This document shows positions 15,755 to 23,437 of a DNA stretch of 64,000 nucleotides, piece by piece (the stretch's first letter is position 1; every line of letters starts with the position of its first letter). This DNA is from Flavobacterium aquidurense (GTDB lineage: Bacteria > Bacteroidota > Bacteroidia > Flavobacteriales > Flavobacteriaceae): assembly GCA_900107365.1 (NCBI GenBank), contig FNPS01000003.1, positions 372,001-436,000 on the forward strand, written 5' to 3'. Position numbers and translations under genes: made by a program. The notes under the pieces are model-generated. The model worked only from the letters and a program-made list of their open reading frames with translations. It did no database searches and was not told where the DNA came from.

Positions 15755-18322
15755 TTAAAGTTTTAGATTTCGTAATCGCAAAGCATTTACAATAACTGAA
15801 ACGGAGCTTAGACTCATAGCTAATGCTGCTAACATGGGCGAAAGCAGAATTCCAAATACCGGATATAATATGCCGGCCGCAATTGGAACGCCTAATACAT
15901 TATATATAAAAGCGAAAAATAGATTCTGTTTGATGTTTTGCATTACGGAATAACTTAGTTTTTTTGCTTTTACAATTCCGTTTAAATCTCCTTTTACCAA
16001 TGTTATTTTAGCACTTTCAATGGCAACATCAGTTCCGGTTCCCATCGCGATTCCAATATTTGCCTGCGCTAAAGCTGGAGCATCGTTAATTCCGTCCCCC
16101 GCCATAGCGACAATTTTACCTTCTGCCTGCAAACGCTGAATTTCTTTTAGTTTATCTTCCGGTAGACAATCCGCTTTGAACGAACTTAAATGTAAATGAT
16201 CTGCAACCGCTTTTGCAGTATTGCTATTATCACCTGTCATCATAATCACTTCAACACCCTGATCAATTAAATCTTTGATTGCTTTTGCACTAGTTGCTTT
16301 TATGGCATCTGTAATTGTTACATAGCCCAAAACGATTTTATCAACTGCTATATAAGAAACCGTTTTACCTAAACTTTGTTCGGCAACAATTTTATTCTCA
16401 ATATCTTCCGAAATAGAAGCGCCAACCTGAAGCATAAGTTTTTTATTTCCTAAAGCTACTTTCGAATTATTTACAGTACCTATAACTCCTTTTCCGGCAA
16501 CAGCTTCGAAATCTGGAACTTCAATTAAACTTTGATTTTTATCTTTAGCGAAGTTAACAACGGCTTGCGCCAAAGGATGTTCACTATGCTGATTGAGCGA
16601 AGCTATATTTTGAAGTAGAACATCTTCATCATTATGGATGGCGTAGATTTTTTCGACAGATGGTTTTCCTTCCGTAATCGTTCCGGTTTTATCGGTGATC
16701 AGCACATCAATTTTGCTCATGTTTTCTAAGGCTTCTGCGTTTTTAATCAGGATGCCAAATTGCGCTCCTTTGCCAACTCCAACCATAACCGACATTGGAG
16801 TTGCAAGTCCTAAGGCACAGGGACAGGCAATAATTAAAACGGCAATGGCATTAATTAATCCGTAAATGTAAGCAGGTTTGGGACCGAATTGTGCCCAGAC
16901 AAAAAAGGTTATTATCGAAATGATAACCACTGTTGGGACAAAATATTTAGCTACGCGGTCTGCCAGTTTCTGGATTGGTGCTCTGGAACGGCTTGCATCA
17001 TTTACCATTTGTATGATTTGGGAAAGTAAAGTTTCTGATCCTACTTTTTCGGCAATCATAACAAACGATCTGGTTCCGTTGATAGTTCCAGAAATAACAG
17101 TGTCCCCTGTTTTTTTATCAACCGGAATAGGCTCACCGGTAATCATGGCTTCGTCAATGCTGCTTTCCCCGTTAGTTATTTTTCCATCAACAGGAATTTT
17201 TTCTCCTGGTTTTACACGTAGTAAATCTCCTTTTTTGATATTGTGAATCGAAATTATTTTGTCATTTCCATTTTCAACCAAAGTCGCTTCTGTAGGCGCC
17301 AATTTCAATAATGCTTTTATGGCTCCATTGGTCTGCCCGTGTGCTTTTGCCTCTAACAACTGTCCTAACAGGACCAACGTTATAATAACAGTCGCAGCTT
17401 CAAAATAGAGATGAATGGTTCCGTGATGCGATTTGAATTCCGCTGGAAAAATATCCGGAAAAAACATTCCGGTAATACTAAATAAGAAAGCAACGCCAGT
17501 TCCTATTCCGATTAGCGTAAACATATTTAGATTCCAGGTTAGAATCGATTTCCAGGCACGAACAAAAAACATCCAACCCGCGTAAAAAATAACCGGAATT
17601 GAAAATAAGAACTGAACCCAATTCCATTTTTCAATAGGCATTATAGTAAAGAGAGGGTTATTCGGAATCATTTCTGACATTGAAATAATAAAAATGGGAA
17701 GCGTAAACAATACGGCAATCTTCATTTTCTTTACTAAATCTATGTAAGTTTTGTTTTCATTGCCTTCCGAAATTGCAACAGGAACTAAATTCATTCCGCA
17801 AATTGGGCAATCACCGGGTTCGTTTGAAACGACTTCCGGATGCATAGGACAAGTATATTGCGTATTGCTAATGTTAACTTCCTGAACTAAATCCATTCCG
17901 CAAACTGGGCAATCTCCTGGTTTATCATATGTTTTGTCGCCTTCACAATGCATTGGGCAATAATAAACTCCGGTTGCATTTTGATGGTTGTGACTATGAA
18001 TATGATTGTGCAGATCTTTTACAGCGGTTTCTTTTTTATGATCGTGAACAGCATGATTTTCTTTATTGTTACTTGAACAACAAGATTTAATTGCTGGTTC
18101 TGAAGATGTTTTAGAAGATGTCATCTCAATAGAATACTTTCCGGCCTTTGATAAAACTTCCTGAAATTTTTCAGTCGTAATATGTTTTTCCATTGTAATA
18201 GTTGCCAATGGAGGATTTAATGTTACCTCGGCCTGAATTCCTTCAATAGTATTTAACGTTTTCTCGACTTTGGTGCGACATCCATCACACGACATCCCTG
18301 AAATTATATATTGATGTGTCAT
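15755..18322 (-). CDS. copA: Copper-translocating P1B-type ATPase
   Basis: Inner-membrane Cu(I) exporter, 855 residues from the chosen start. Order of domains: an N-terminal HMA domain ([12 protein letters not shown]), a His-rich linker, two heavy-metal-binding zinc-ribbon-like units ([10 protein letters not shown]...CPVCGMDL and [10 protein letters not shown]...CPICGMNL), eight membrane helices, the transmembrane metal site CPC (IACPCALG), TGEP, the phosphorylation motif DKTGT, the SEHPLAQA histidine-proline motif, MTGDN and [10 protein letters not shown]. The ATG at 18322 begins [10 protein letters not shown], the normal start of an HMA domain; the frame extends to an ATG at 18439, but that 39-residue extension is not conserved-looking and would span the palindrome and probable promoter. 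Confidence 0.95.
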   Translation of the reverse strand: MTHQYIISGMSCDGCRTKVEKTLNTIEGIQAEVTLNPPLATITMEKHITTEKFQEVLSKAGKYSIEMTSSKTSSEPAIKSCCSSNNKENHAVHDHKKETAVKDLHNHIHSHNHQNATGVYYCPMHCEGDKTYDKPGDCPVCGMDLVQEVNISNTQYTCPMHPEVVSNEPGDCPICGMNLVPVAISEGNENKTYIDLVKKMKIAVLFTLPIFIISMSEMIPNNPLFTIMPIEKWNWVQFLFSIPVIFYAGWMFFVRAWKSILTWNLNMFTLIGIGTGVAFLFSITGMFFPDIFPAEFKSHHGTIHLYFEAATVIITLVLLGQLLEAKAHGQTNGAIKALLKLAPTEATLVENGNDKIISIHNIKKGDLLRVKPGEKIPVDGKITNGESSIDEAMITGEPIPVDKKTGDTVISGTINGTRSFVMIAEKVGSETLLSQIIQMVNDASRSRAPIQKLADRVAKYFVPTVVIISIITFFVWAQFGPKPAYIYGLINAIAVLIIACPCALGLATPMSVMVGVGKGAQFGILIKNAEALENMSKIDVLITDKTGTITEGKPSVEKIYAIHNDEDVLLQNIASLNQHSEHPLAQAVVNFAKDKNQSLIEVPDFEAVAGKGVIGTVNNSKVALGNKKLMLQVGASISEDIENKIVAEQSLGKTVSYIAVDKIVLGYVTITDAIKATSAKAIKDLIDQGVEVIMMTGDNSNTAKAVADHLHLSSFKADCLPEDKLKEIQRLQAEGKIVAMAGDGINDAPALAQANIGIAMGTGTDVAIESAKITLVKGDLNGIVKAKKLSYSVMQNIKQNLFFAFIYNVLGVPIAAGILYPVFGILLSPMLAALAMSLSSVSVIVNALRLRNLKL

Positions 18323-18356
18323 TGTTTTATCTTTTAAAGTATTACAATGCAAATTT

Positions 18357-18377
18357 CCGAAGTAACCATTACTTCGG
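18357..18377. promoter_or_regulatory. Perfect 9-bp inverted repeat upstream of copA (candidate operator)
   Basis: CCGAAGTAA (18357-18365), a 3-nt spacer and TTACTTCGG (18369-18377). The centre is 45 bp upstream of the copA ATG at 18322, where an operator of a dimeric regulator would sit. The same palindrome was not seen elsewhere in the window. It could also act as an mRNA hairpin. Confidence 0.5.
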
Positions 18378-18523
18378 TTTGTATAATTTTGTGAATGATT
18401 TGTAAGATTTACAAATTCATCTGAATTATTGAAATTCAAAAATAGGATTGAATTTAAGCAATTTACATGAATAATTATGTTTGGGTTAAAGATTTGTATG
18501 ATAATAAAATAGTATGATTTTTG

Positions 18524-18531
18524 TATCTTTG
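18524..18531 (+). promoter_or_regulatory. -7 element of the toxin-antitoxin operon
   Basis: TATCTTTG, an exact TAnnTTTG match, 21 bp upstream of the antitoxin ATG at 18553. Confidence 0.55.
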
Positions 18532-18552
18532 TAATAATAAATATTTAAAATT

Positions 18553-18783
18553 ATGACAACTATAACCATTAACGAGCGAACAAAAGCGGGTAAAACATTG
18601 CTTGAACTTGCAAAGTTGTTAGCTGTTACAAATAAGGGAGTGAAAATAGAGGAAGAAGAAAGTCCGTATAATCCTGAGTTTGTCGCTGAGATTCAAAAAA
18701 GATATGCAGATTATAAAAGTGGAAAATCTAAAAGTATAACAGTTGATCCTAATGATGTATGGGGAAGTTTAGGGTTGAAGTAA
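18553..18783 (+). CDS. Antitoxin-like protein (DUF2683-type)
   Basis: A 76-residue hydrophilic protein. It opens MTTITINERTKAGKTLLELAKLLA, the pattern of short antitoxins of the DUF2683 type that pair with RelE/YoeB-like toxins in Bacteroidota, and ends with a disordered acidic tail (NDVWGSLGLK) that would wrap the toxin. Its last 25 bases overlap the start of the YoeB-like frame, the usual coupling of antitoxin first, toxin second. It is located between copA and the copper regulator but is transcribed in the opposite direction from both. Confidence 0.75.
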   Translation: MTTITINERTKAGKTLLELAKLLAVTNKGVKIEEEESPYNPEFVAEIQKRYADYKSGKSKSITVDPNDVWGSLGLK

Positions 18784-19039
18784 TTCCGGAAGCTCAGGTA
18801 GAGATTTCTAAACACTTAAAATCAGGTAATAAAGCTAGTATAAAAAAATCGGTAAAATTTTAGAAGAACTTAGTGAAACTCCATTTGAAGGAGTAGGTAA
18901 ACCTGAAGCACTCAAACATAATTTTTCAGGATTTTGGTCCAGAGAAATAAATAAAAAAGATAGACTAATGTATAGTGTTGAAGAAGAAATTGTAACCGTC
19001 GTGGTAATTTCTGCAATGGGACATTATTCAGATAAATAA
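18759..19039 (+). pseudogene. Txe/YoeB-family toxin, reading frame broken at an A7 tract
   Basis: From the ATG at 18759 the frame reads MGKFRVEVIPEAQVEISKHL, then KSGNKASIKK, and hits TAG at codon 34. Reading one base back at the A7 tract (18842-18848) gives IGKILEELSETPFEG, then VGKPEALKHNFSGFWSRE, KKDRLMYSVEEE and a terminal MGHYSDK. That is a full YoeB: the GxGKPExLK, G-x-WSRxI, DRLxYxV and HY elements are all present. The total of 281 bp is one base short of an intact frame. The break falls on A AAA AAA in zero frame, the canonical -1 slippery heptamer, so a full-length toxin could be made by slippage; a simple one-base deletion or a homopolymer read error is also possible. Confidence 0.8.
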
Positions 19040-19068
19040 AAAACGTGCTAACTATTAGCACGTTTTTT
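19038..19068. terminator. Bidirectional terminator
   Basis: Stem AACGTGCTAA / TTAGCACGTT with a CTA loop, A-run and T-run flanks. It overlaps the toxin stop codon and also ends the regulator gene on the minus strand. Confidence 0.88.
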
Positions 19069-19084
19069 TATGGTATAAAATGAA

Positions 19085-19645
19085 TTACAAATTCTCTATC
19101 TGAATTCGTTTTTTATCCTTCAATTGTTTGAAATAAGTAGGAGTGAAGCCCGTAATTTTCTTGAACTGATTACTTAAATGCGCCACATTGCTATAATTTA
19201 AGATATCAGCAATTTCGCTTAACGAAAGCTCATTGTAAATTAAAAGCTCTTTTACTTTTTCTATTTTCTGACTAATGAAATATTTTTCGATTGTTGTGTT
19301 TTCGACTTCTGAAAATAAATTGCTTAACGTATTATAATCCTGATTTAGGTTTTGAGCCAGATAATCAGATAAATTAATTTTGAGTTCATTATTTTTATGA
19401 TGAACCAAATCAACAATGAGATTTTTTATTTTCTCAATAGTTTTACTTTTTTTATCATCAATTAAGTCGAAACCTAGAACTTGCAGGTTTTGAAGCAGAA
19501 CTTTCTTTTGATTTTCTGTGATAGCGTCTTGTAGTTCGACTTCTCCCAGTTCAACAGAAATAGTCTGAAGTCCGAGCTTTTCAAACTCGGACTTCACAAC
19601 CATTTTACATCGACCGCACACCATGTTTTTGATGTATAGTGTCAT
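19085..19645 (-). CDS. AraC-type regulator with N-terminal HMA-like metal-binding domain
   Basis: A 186-residue fusion. Residues 1-70 look like a heavy-metal-associated domain: MTLYIKNMVCGRCKMVVKSE carries the C-x-x-C metal site where HMA proteins have it, followed by the typical beta-alpha-beta length. The C-terminal half (about residues 85-180) is an AraC double helix-turn-helix: LSLSEIADILNYSNVAHLSNQFKKITGFTPTYFKQ. So it is likely a cytoplasmic regulator switched by Cu(I) or a similar ion (inference). The ATG at 19645 is preferred over 19678, because it begins at the HMA strand and avoids overlap with the DUF3347 gene, whose stop is two bases upstream; the two form an operon. Confidence 0.85.
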   Translation of the reverse strand: MTLYIKNMVCGRCKMVVKSEFEKLGLQTISVELGEVELQDAITENQKKVLLQNLQVLGFDLIDDKKSKTIEKIKNLIVDLVHHKNNELKINLSDYLAQNLNQDYNTLSNLFSEVENTTIEKYFISQKIEKVKELLIYNELSLSEIADILNYSNVAHLSNQFKKITGFTPTYFKQLKDKKRIQIENL

Positions 19646-19647
19646 AT

Positions 19648-20175
19648 TTATTTGATAGTTTCTACGACGTTTCCGCAAGTCAACATTGAAGAACCATAAT
19701 ACGGATTTTTAACGGCTTTTTCTTTACTTAACCAATCAGCATCTGCCATTGGACAATATTGTTTATAAACCACTTGTGCAGATTTTGAAACTTTAATAAG
19801 ATCATAAGTGTTTTTTGAAAGTGATTTGAAAGTTTCACGTTGTTTTTTTAAATCTGTAGTTGCAGAAATACTTTTTGCATCAGCAGTTAGTTTTTTCATA
19901 ACTTTCATCCACGCTGTATGCTCATCGCTTTTAAGCTTGTCCATTTTTACAGCCGAAATTGCGGTTAATAGATCTTTGGCTTTCGCCGAAGTTAATTTAC
20001 TGTCACTTTTAATAAGTGCATCTTTTACAGTAAAATAATCATCATAAACAGGTTGCAATTGATTTGAATCTACAATTTCAATTGTAATTGCTTCTGTTTT
20101 GAATGTATTTGCCTGAATGATATTTGCAGTAAATAAGGTAATTACTGCTACTATAGTTGCTATGGATTTTTTCAT
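19648..20175 (-). CDS. Exported DUF3347-domain protein
   Basis: A 175-residue exported protein. Signal peptide of about 22 residues (ends IIQAN). The body is the helical DUF3347 domain: QLQPVYDDYFTVKDALIKSDSKL, SAVKMDKLKSDEHTAW and the C-terminal YKQYCPMADADW, WLSKEKAVKNPYYGSSMLTCG. The conserved Cys, Met and His/Asp residues at this end are seen in proteins that accompany CusB-type efflux adaptors, pointing to periplasmic copper binding. Co-transcribed with the HMA-AraC regulator downstream. No CusA/CusB gene is present in this window. Confidence 0.85.
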   Translation of the reverse strand: MKKSIATIVAVITLFTANIIQANTFKTEAITIEIVDSNQLQPVYDDYFTVKDALIKSDSKLTSAKAKDLLTAISAVKMDKLKSDEHTAWMKVMKKLTADAKSISATTDLKKQRETFKSLSKNTYDLIKVSKSAQVVYKQYCPMADADWLSKEKAVKNPYYGSSMLTCGNVVETIK

Positions 20176-20190
20176 TTTATTGCTATTTAA

Positions 20191-20205
20191 GGAATTTTAA
20201 ATTCC
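20191..20205. promoter_or_regulatory. 15-bp palindrome in the leader of the DUF3347 gene
   Basis: GGAATTT-T-AAATTCC, perfect 7-bp arms, 16 bp upstream of the ATG at 20175. It could be an operator or a short mRNA hairpin; AT-rich palindromes of this size can also arise by chance. Confidence 0.3.
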
Positions 20206-20299
20206 AAATTATTGTTGAATTTTTCTTTGCGTGTCTTGCATAAATATTAGCGCACTTTGCGGTTAAATTTTAACCCACTTATGGCTAAACGAAATATAA

Positions 20300-20683
20300 T
20301 TATTTTATTTTTGGAGGTAACCAAATAGAAGTAAAACCATCTGAAACAGAGGCTTCAGTGTAATATAAAAAAGGTTTCTCAAGAGAGAAATTAAAAGTAG
20401 TAGTACTGAAATCAAATTCATTTTCTGAAATCAGACTAAACTGTAGACCAGAAGTTGTGCAACCTGTATGATCACATTTTCCGTTGCAACCGTGTTGGTC
20501 TTTTTTTGAAGTATGACCTTTTTTGCAACAATCTTTTTGACAAGAATCTGAATTTGTTTTTATTGAAGTTTCTCTTTCGCAGGAAATTTTTTCGGAAGAT
20601 TTACTACATGCAAAACCCTTAGTTGGCATCAAAAAGAAACCAAAACTTAAAACGAGAAATAATATGTGTACTTTTTTTGCCAA
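20300..20683 (-). CDS. Exported Cys/His-rich small protein
   Basis: A 127-residue protein with a signal peptide (hydrophobic to about residue 24, ends GFACSKSS). The middle 45 residues are dense in potential metal ligands: ISCERET, DSCQKDCCKKGHTSKKDQHGC, GKCDHTGC. The C-terminal 45 residues are a plain beta-like segment ending LPPKIK. Its position just upstream of the DUF3347/HMA-AraC pair and the pairs of cysteines suggest a periplasmic copper or other soft-metal binding protein (inference). A TAAATTTG -7 element lies about 20 bp upstream at 20703-20710 on the minus strand. No family recognised with certainty. Confidence 0.75.
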   Translation of the reverse strand: MAKKVHILFLVLSFGFFLMPTKGFACSKSSEKISCERETSIKTNSDSCQKDCCKKGHTSKKDQHGCNGKCDHTGCTTSGLQFSLISENEFDFSTTTFNFSLEKPFLYYTEASVSDGFTSIWLPPKIK

Positions 20684-20702
20684 GGAAAATAGGTTAATGA
20701 TA

Positions 20703-20710
20703 CAAATTTA
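20703..20710 (-). promoter_or_regulatory. -7 element of the Cys/His-rich gene
   Basis: Minus-strand TAAATTTG, an exact TAnnTTTG match, 20 bp upstream of the ATG at 20683. Confidence 0.5.
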
Positions 20711-20752
20711 AGTTTTTTTTTCAAGTGCCAAGATTATTTAAGATTTCGCTAA

Positions 20753-21586
20753 CTACAGTTTTTTATAATCTGTAGGTTTCATGTTTTTTCTTTTTTTGAA
20801 ATAATTTGACAAATGACTTTCATCAGTAAAACCAAATTCATGAGCGATTTGTTTAATAGGCAATTGATTATTGTGGAATCGTTTTTCTATTAGCGTTGTT
20901 CTCAGATTATGAATATAATCACGATAACTAATGGCAAAAGTTCTTTTGAAATAAGCACTAAAATAAGTTTCAGCGATATTAAAGTGATTGGCAATAACTT
21001 TTATCTGAACTAATTTTGGATTGTAAATATGCTGATGAATATAAGACGTTATTTGTTCGTTATCAATGGAATTTCCTGTTACAACAAGATTCAGACCGCG
21101 CATCGTTTCTTTGATTAATCCAAAAATCGAAAGAATCTGATAAAATACAATGGGTGAATTTGAAACATCTGTATTGCAATTGTAAGCGGCAATATTTTCG
21201 ATCGTATTTTTTAATATAGTTTTACAGGGATCATCTAATTTAAGAACGGTTTCTTTTAATGTTTTATTCCTCATGAAGCTTTCCGGAGTGTGAATTAAAA
21301 ATTCGTCGCAGGTAAGGTTCTGTTTAGAGTTAAAATAACTGTCTGTAAACTTTATGAAAAAAAATCGAGTACTTTTTTTAATGTCGAAATAATGCTCATC
21401 TTCTGGTGAAATTACAAATAAATCGCCTGTTTTATACGGCAGTAAATTGTTATTTAGGTGATGAATTCCGCTTCCCTTTTTGATATAGATGATTTCATAA
21501 TAGGTATGAGAATGCAGCGGAAGATGAAATTTCTCATCTTCAAACTCATCAATCATCAGTGTCTTGAATTGATTTAATTTCGGCAT
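20753..21586 (-). CDS. AraC-family transcriptional regulator with cupin N-terminus
   Basis: A 277-residue regulator. The N-terminal half is a cupin-like sensor (FHLPLHSHTYYEIIYIKKGSG, FVISPEDEHYFDI). The last about 95 residues are the AraC double helix-turn-helix (VKIIANHFNIAETYFSAYFKRTF region, then IKQIAHEFGFTDESHLSNYFKK). It is divergent from the MFS transporter gene, with both -7 elements in a 100-bp gap, so it most likely controls that transporter and itself. The effector is unknown. Confidence 0.88.
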   Translation of the reverse strand: MPKLNQFKTLMIDEFEDEKFHLPLHSHTYYEIIYIKKGSGIHHLNNNLLPYKTGDLFVISPEDEHYFDIKKSTRFFFIKFTDSYFNSKQNLTCDEFLIHTPESFMRNKTLKETVLKLDDPCKTILKNTIENIAAYNCNTDVSNSPIVFYQILSIFGLIKETMRGLNLVVTGNSIDNEQITSYIHQHIYNPKLVQIKVIANHFNIAETYFSAYFKRTFAISYRDYIHNLRTTLIEKRFHNNQLPIKQIAHEFGFTDESHLSNYFKKRKNMKPTDYKKL

Positions 21587-21611
21587 AACTTAAATTTACA
21601 AGTTTATATCA

Positions 21612-21619
21612 CAAATGTA
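21612..21619 (-). promoter_or_regulatory. -7 element of the AraC gene in the divergent AraC/MFS region
   Basis: Minus-strand TACATTTG, exact TAnnTTTG match, 26 bp upstream of the ATG at 21586. Confidence 0.5.
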
Positions 21620-21644
21620 CAATTTATTTCTTGTAGTATTGATG

Positions 21645-21652
21645 TAAATTTG
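21645..21652 (+). promoter_or_regulatory. -7 element of the MFS transporter gene
   Basis: TAAATTTG, exact TAnnTTTG match, 37 bp upstream of the ATG at 21689. It overlaps the more upstream in-frame ATG at 21650, which therefore cannot be the start. Confidence 0.55.
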
Positions 21653-21688
21653 TGTCATAGAAAATCTATTCCTTTCTTAATAAAACAA

Positions 21689-22855
21689 ATGAAAAAAAGT
21701 CTTATTGCCTTGTCTTTAGGAGGCTTAACTATTGGGATAACCGAATTTGTCATGATGGGTTTATTGCCTGATATTGCTTCAGATATGAAAGTTTCCATTC
21801 CGGTTGCCGGGTACTTAATTTCGGCTTATGCTTTGGGTGTTGTTATTGGTGCACCTTTATTAGTAATTATCGGAAGAAATTTTCCTCCAAAAAAAATGCT
21901 TTTAATATTAGCTTTGATGTTAACGGTTTTCAACGCTCTTTCGATCATTGCTCCAACTTATAATTTTCTGTTTGCTTCACGATTTCTCTCCGGATTACCC
22001 CATGGTGCTTTCTTTGGAGTAGGAGCCGTAGTTGCTAGCCGTTTGGCTGATAAAGGAAAAGAAGCGCAGGCAATTTCAATAATGTTTGCTGGTTTAACCA
22101 TTGCCAATTTAATTGGTGTGCCCATTGGTACCTATATAGGACACCATTTTATCTGGCGCTATACTTTTATATTAATTGCAATTGTGGGAATGCTTACGTT
22201 TCTGTTTATTTCATTATGGATGCCAAATTTGGAAAAAAGTGGTGATGTCAACATGAAAACGCAACTATTATTTTTCAAAAAAACAGAAGCCTGGTTAATC
22301 ATCGGAATTACGGCGATTGGTTTTGGAGGATTATTTGCCTGGATCAGTTATATCGCTCCTTTATTAATAAATGTATCTAAGTTCTCGCCAGAAGATGTTT
22401 CCTATATTTTAATATTAGCTGGATTCGGGATGGTAGTCGGAAATTTCCTTGGAGGGAAATTGGCGGATAAATTCTCTCCGGCACCTACTGTTCTGGCATT
22501 ATTGTTTGTAATGGTAATCGATTTGATTATGGTTTATTTTTTATCTTCAAATCAATATATATCATTATTCTTTACGTTTTTGACTGGCGCAATTTCGTTT
22601 TCTGTAATTGCACCAATTAATATGTTAATGATTAAAACAGCCAAAGATGCTGAAATGATTGCCTCTGCAGCGCTTCAGGGGAGTTTTAATATAGGGAATG
22701 CTTTAGGAGCCTTCTTGGGAGGATTACCTTTAATAGCTGGTTATAGTTATGCTTCTCCAAACCTTATTGGTGTCGGAATGGCTTCTGTCGGAATGGTTAT
22801 AACTTTGATTTTAATGCAAAAACATAAAACTTCTTTACAGTTGCAAAATGCATAA
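21689..22855 (+). CDS. MFS efflux transporter (DHA1, AraJ-like)
   Basis: A 388-residue inner-membrane carrier with twelve predicted membrane segments. The signature ITEFVMMGLLPDIASDM at the start of helix 1 and GVVIGAPLLVIIGRNFPPKKML after helix 2 are typical of the AraJ/YdhP group of drug- and sugar-efflux permeases; SRFLSGLPHGAFFGVGAVVAS is helix 4. The start at 21689 (MKKSLIALS) is fixed by the promoter element just upstream. It is divergent from an AraC regulator that likely controls it. The exported compound cannot be read from sequence. Confidence 0.85.
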   Translation: MKKSLIALSLGGLTIGITEFVMMGLLPDIASDMKVSIPVAGYLISAYALGVVIGAPLLVIIGRNFPPKKMLLILALMLTVFNALSIIAPTYNFLFASRFLSGLPHGAFFGVGAVVASRLADKGKEAQAISIMFAGLTIANLIGVPIGTYIGHHFIWRYTFILIAIVGMLTFLFISLWMPNLEKSGDVNMKTQLLFFKKTEAWLIIGITAIGFGGLFAWISYIAPLLINVSKFSPEDVSYILILAGFGMVVGNFLGGKLADKFSPAPTVLALLFVMVIDLIMVYFLSSNQYISLFFTFLTGAISFSVIAPINMLMIKTAKDAEMIASAALQGSFNIGNALGAFLGGLPLIAGYSYASPNLIGVGMASVGMVITLILMQKHKTSLQLQNA

Positions 22856-22878
22856 ATAGGATCTTTATAAAGTTGCAG

Positions 22879-22915
22879 AAGCCCTTAAGCTATATTTTAG
22901 TTTAAGGGCTTTTTT
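22879..22915 (+). terminator. Intrinsic terminator of the MFS gene
   Basis: Arms AAGCCCTTAA and TTAAGGGCTT around a loop of about 13 nt, followed by a T-run, 24 bp after the stop codon. Confidence 0.85.
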
Positions 22916-23087
22916 GTGCGCAATATTGTTTGTTTTTTAACATTCGTTAATGATCTGAGTGATGCCAATGAAGGTCGTTGTATTATAAAAGCGTGCTATT
23001 TTCTTACTTCATTTCATGATTTTTTTTAAGCGCACTTATTATTTTAAGTGTGATTTTTACACCTGATAATCTTTTAAATTATGTTTA

Positions 23088-23101
23088 TGTAATCGATTGT
23101 T
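23088..23101. promoter_or_regulatory. Distal operator-like site (imperfect)
   Basis: TGTAATCGATTGTT, which shares TGTAATCGATT with the perfect site 185 bp downstream and has one degenerate end. Together they look like a main and an auxiliary operator of one LacI-type regulator. Confidence 0.4.
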
Positions 23102-23272
23102 TTTTTAGCAAATAGGAAACATTAGTATAAATAATAAAAATATATTTAATATTTATTCATAACATAAATTACACATGTCGTATAAAAAGTCGTCTTTATT
23201 TTTCATATGTAATTTTTTTTAGGAAATTTTTATGAATTTTAATTTTTTATATAAAAAAAATATTTATGTTTG

Positions 23273-23286
23273 TGTAATCGATTACA
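23273..23286. promoter_or_regulatory. Perfect 14-bp palindrome TGTAATCGATTACA, LacI-type operator-like
   Basis: An exact palindrome with a central CG, the design of LacI/GalR-family operators. It lies 152 bp upstream of the SusC ATG. The only LacI-family gene in the window is at 56833-57933, and whether it is the cognate regulator is a guess. Confidence 0.5.
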
Positions 23287-23437
23287 TGATGTTGCACATA
23301 TAGTAAAAACTAAGATTTATACTTTAAAAAAATTCGCTATTCCTGAGTCGACAAGAATTTACCACCTATAAAAGAGCGTATATAAAAATAAAAAACCACT
23401 TAAAATAAAAACCAATTAATAACTTAAACACTAAACC

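Larger units (their letters stand above)
22916..23437. promoter_or_regulatory. 522-bp leader region of the SusC/SusD operon
   Basis: No coding potential. The region is very AT-rich and contains two LacI-type operator-like sites (23088-23101 and 23273-23286, annotated separately) and a long A/T tract between them. The last 150 bp before the susC-like ATG form an untranslated leader. No exact TAnnTTTG element was identified close to the gene. Confidence 0.5.

Noticed and set aside
18323..18439. 39-residue N-terminal extension of CopA
   Set aside because: It would cross the palindrome and promoter region and is not part of an HMA domain; [10 protein letters not shown] at 18322 is the proper start.
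20220..20272. CTTTGCG-type repeats between the DUF3347 and Cys-rich genes as a regulatory site
   Set aside because: CTTTGCG...CACTTTGCGGTTAAATTT is a common intergenic repeat pattern in flavobacteria and shows no symmetry here.
21650..21688. Upstream ATG (MCHRKSIPF) of the MFS gene
   Set aside because: It overlaps the TAAATTTG -7 element, so it would not be transcribed; the ATG at 21689 begins a normal first membrane helix.
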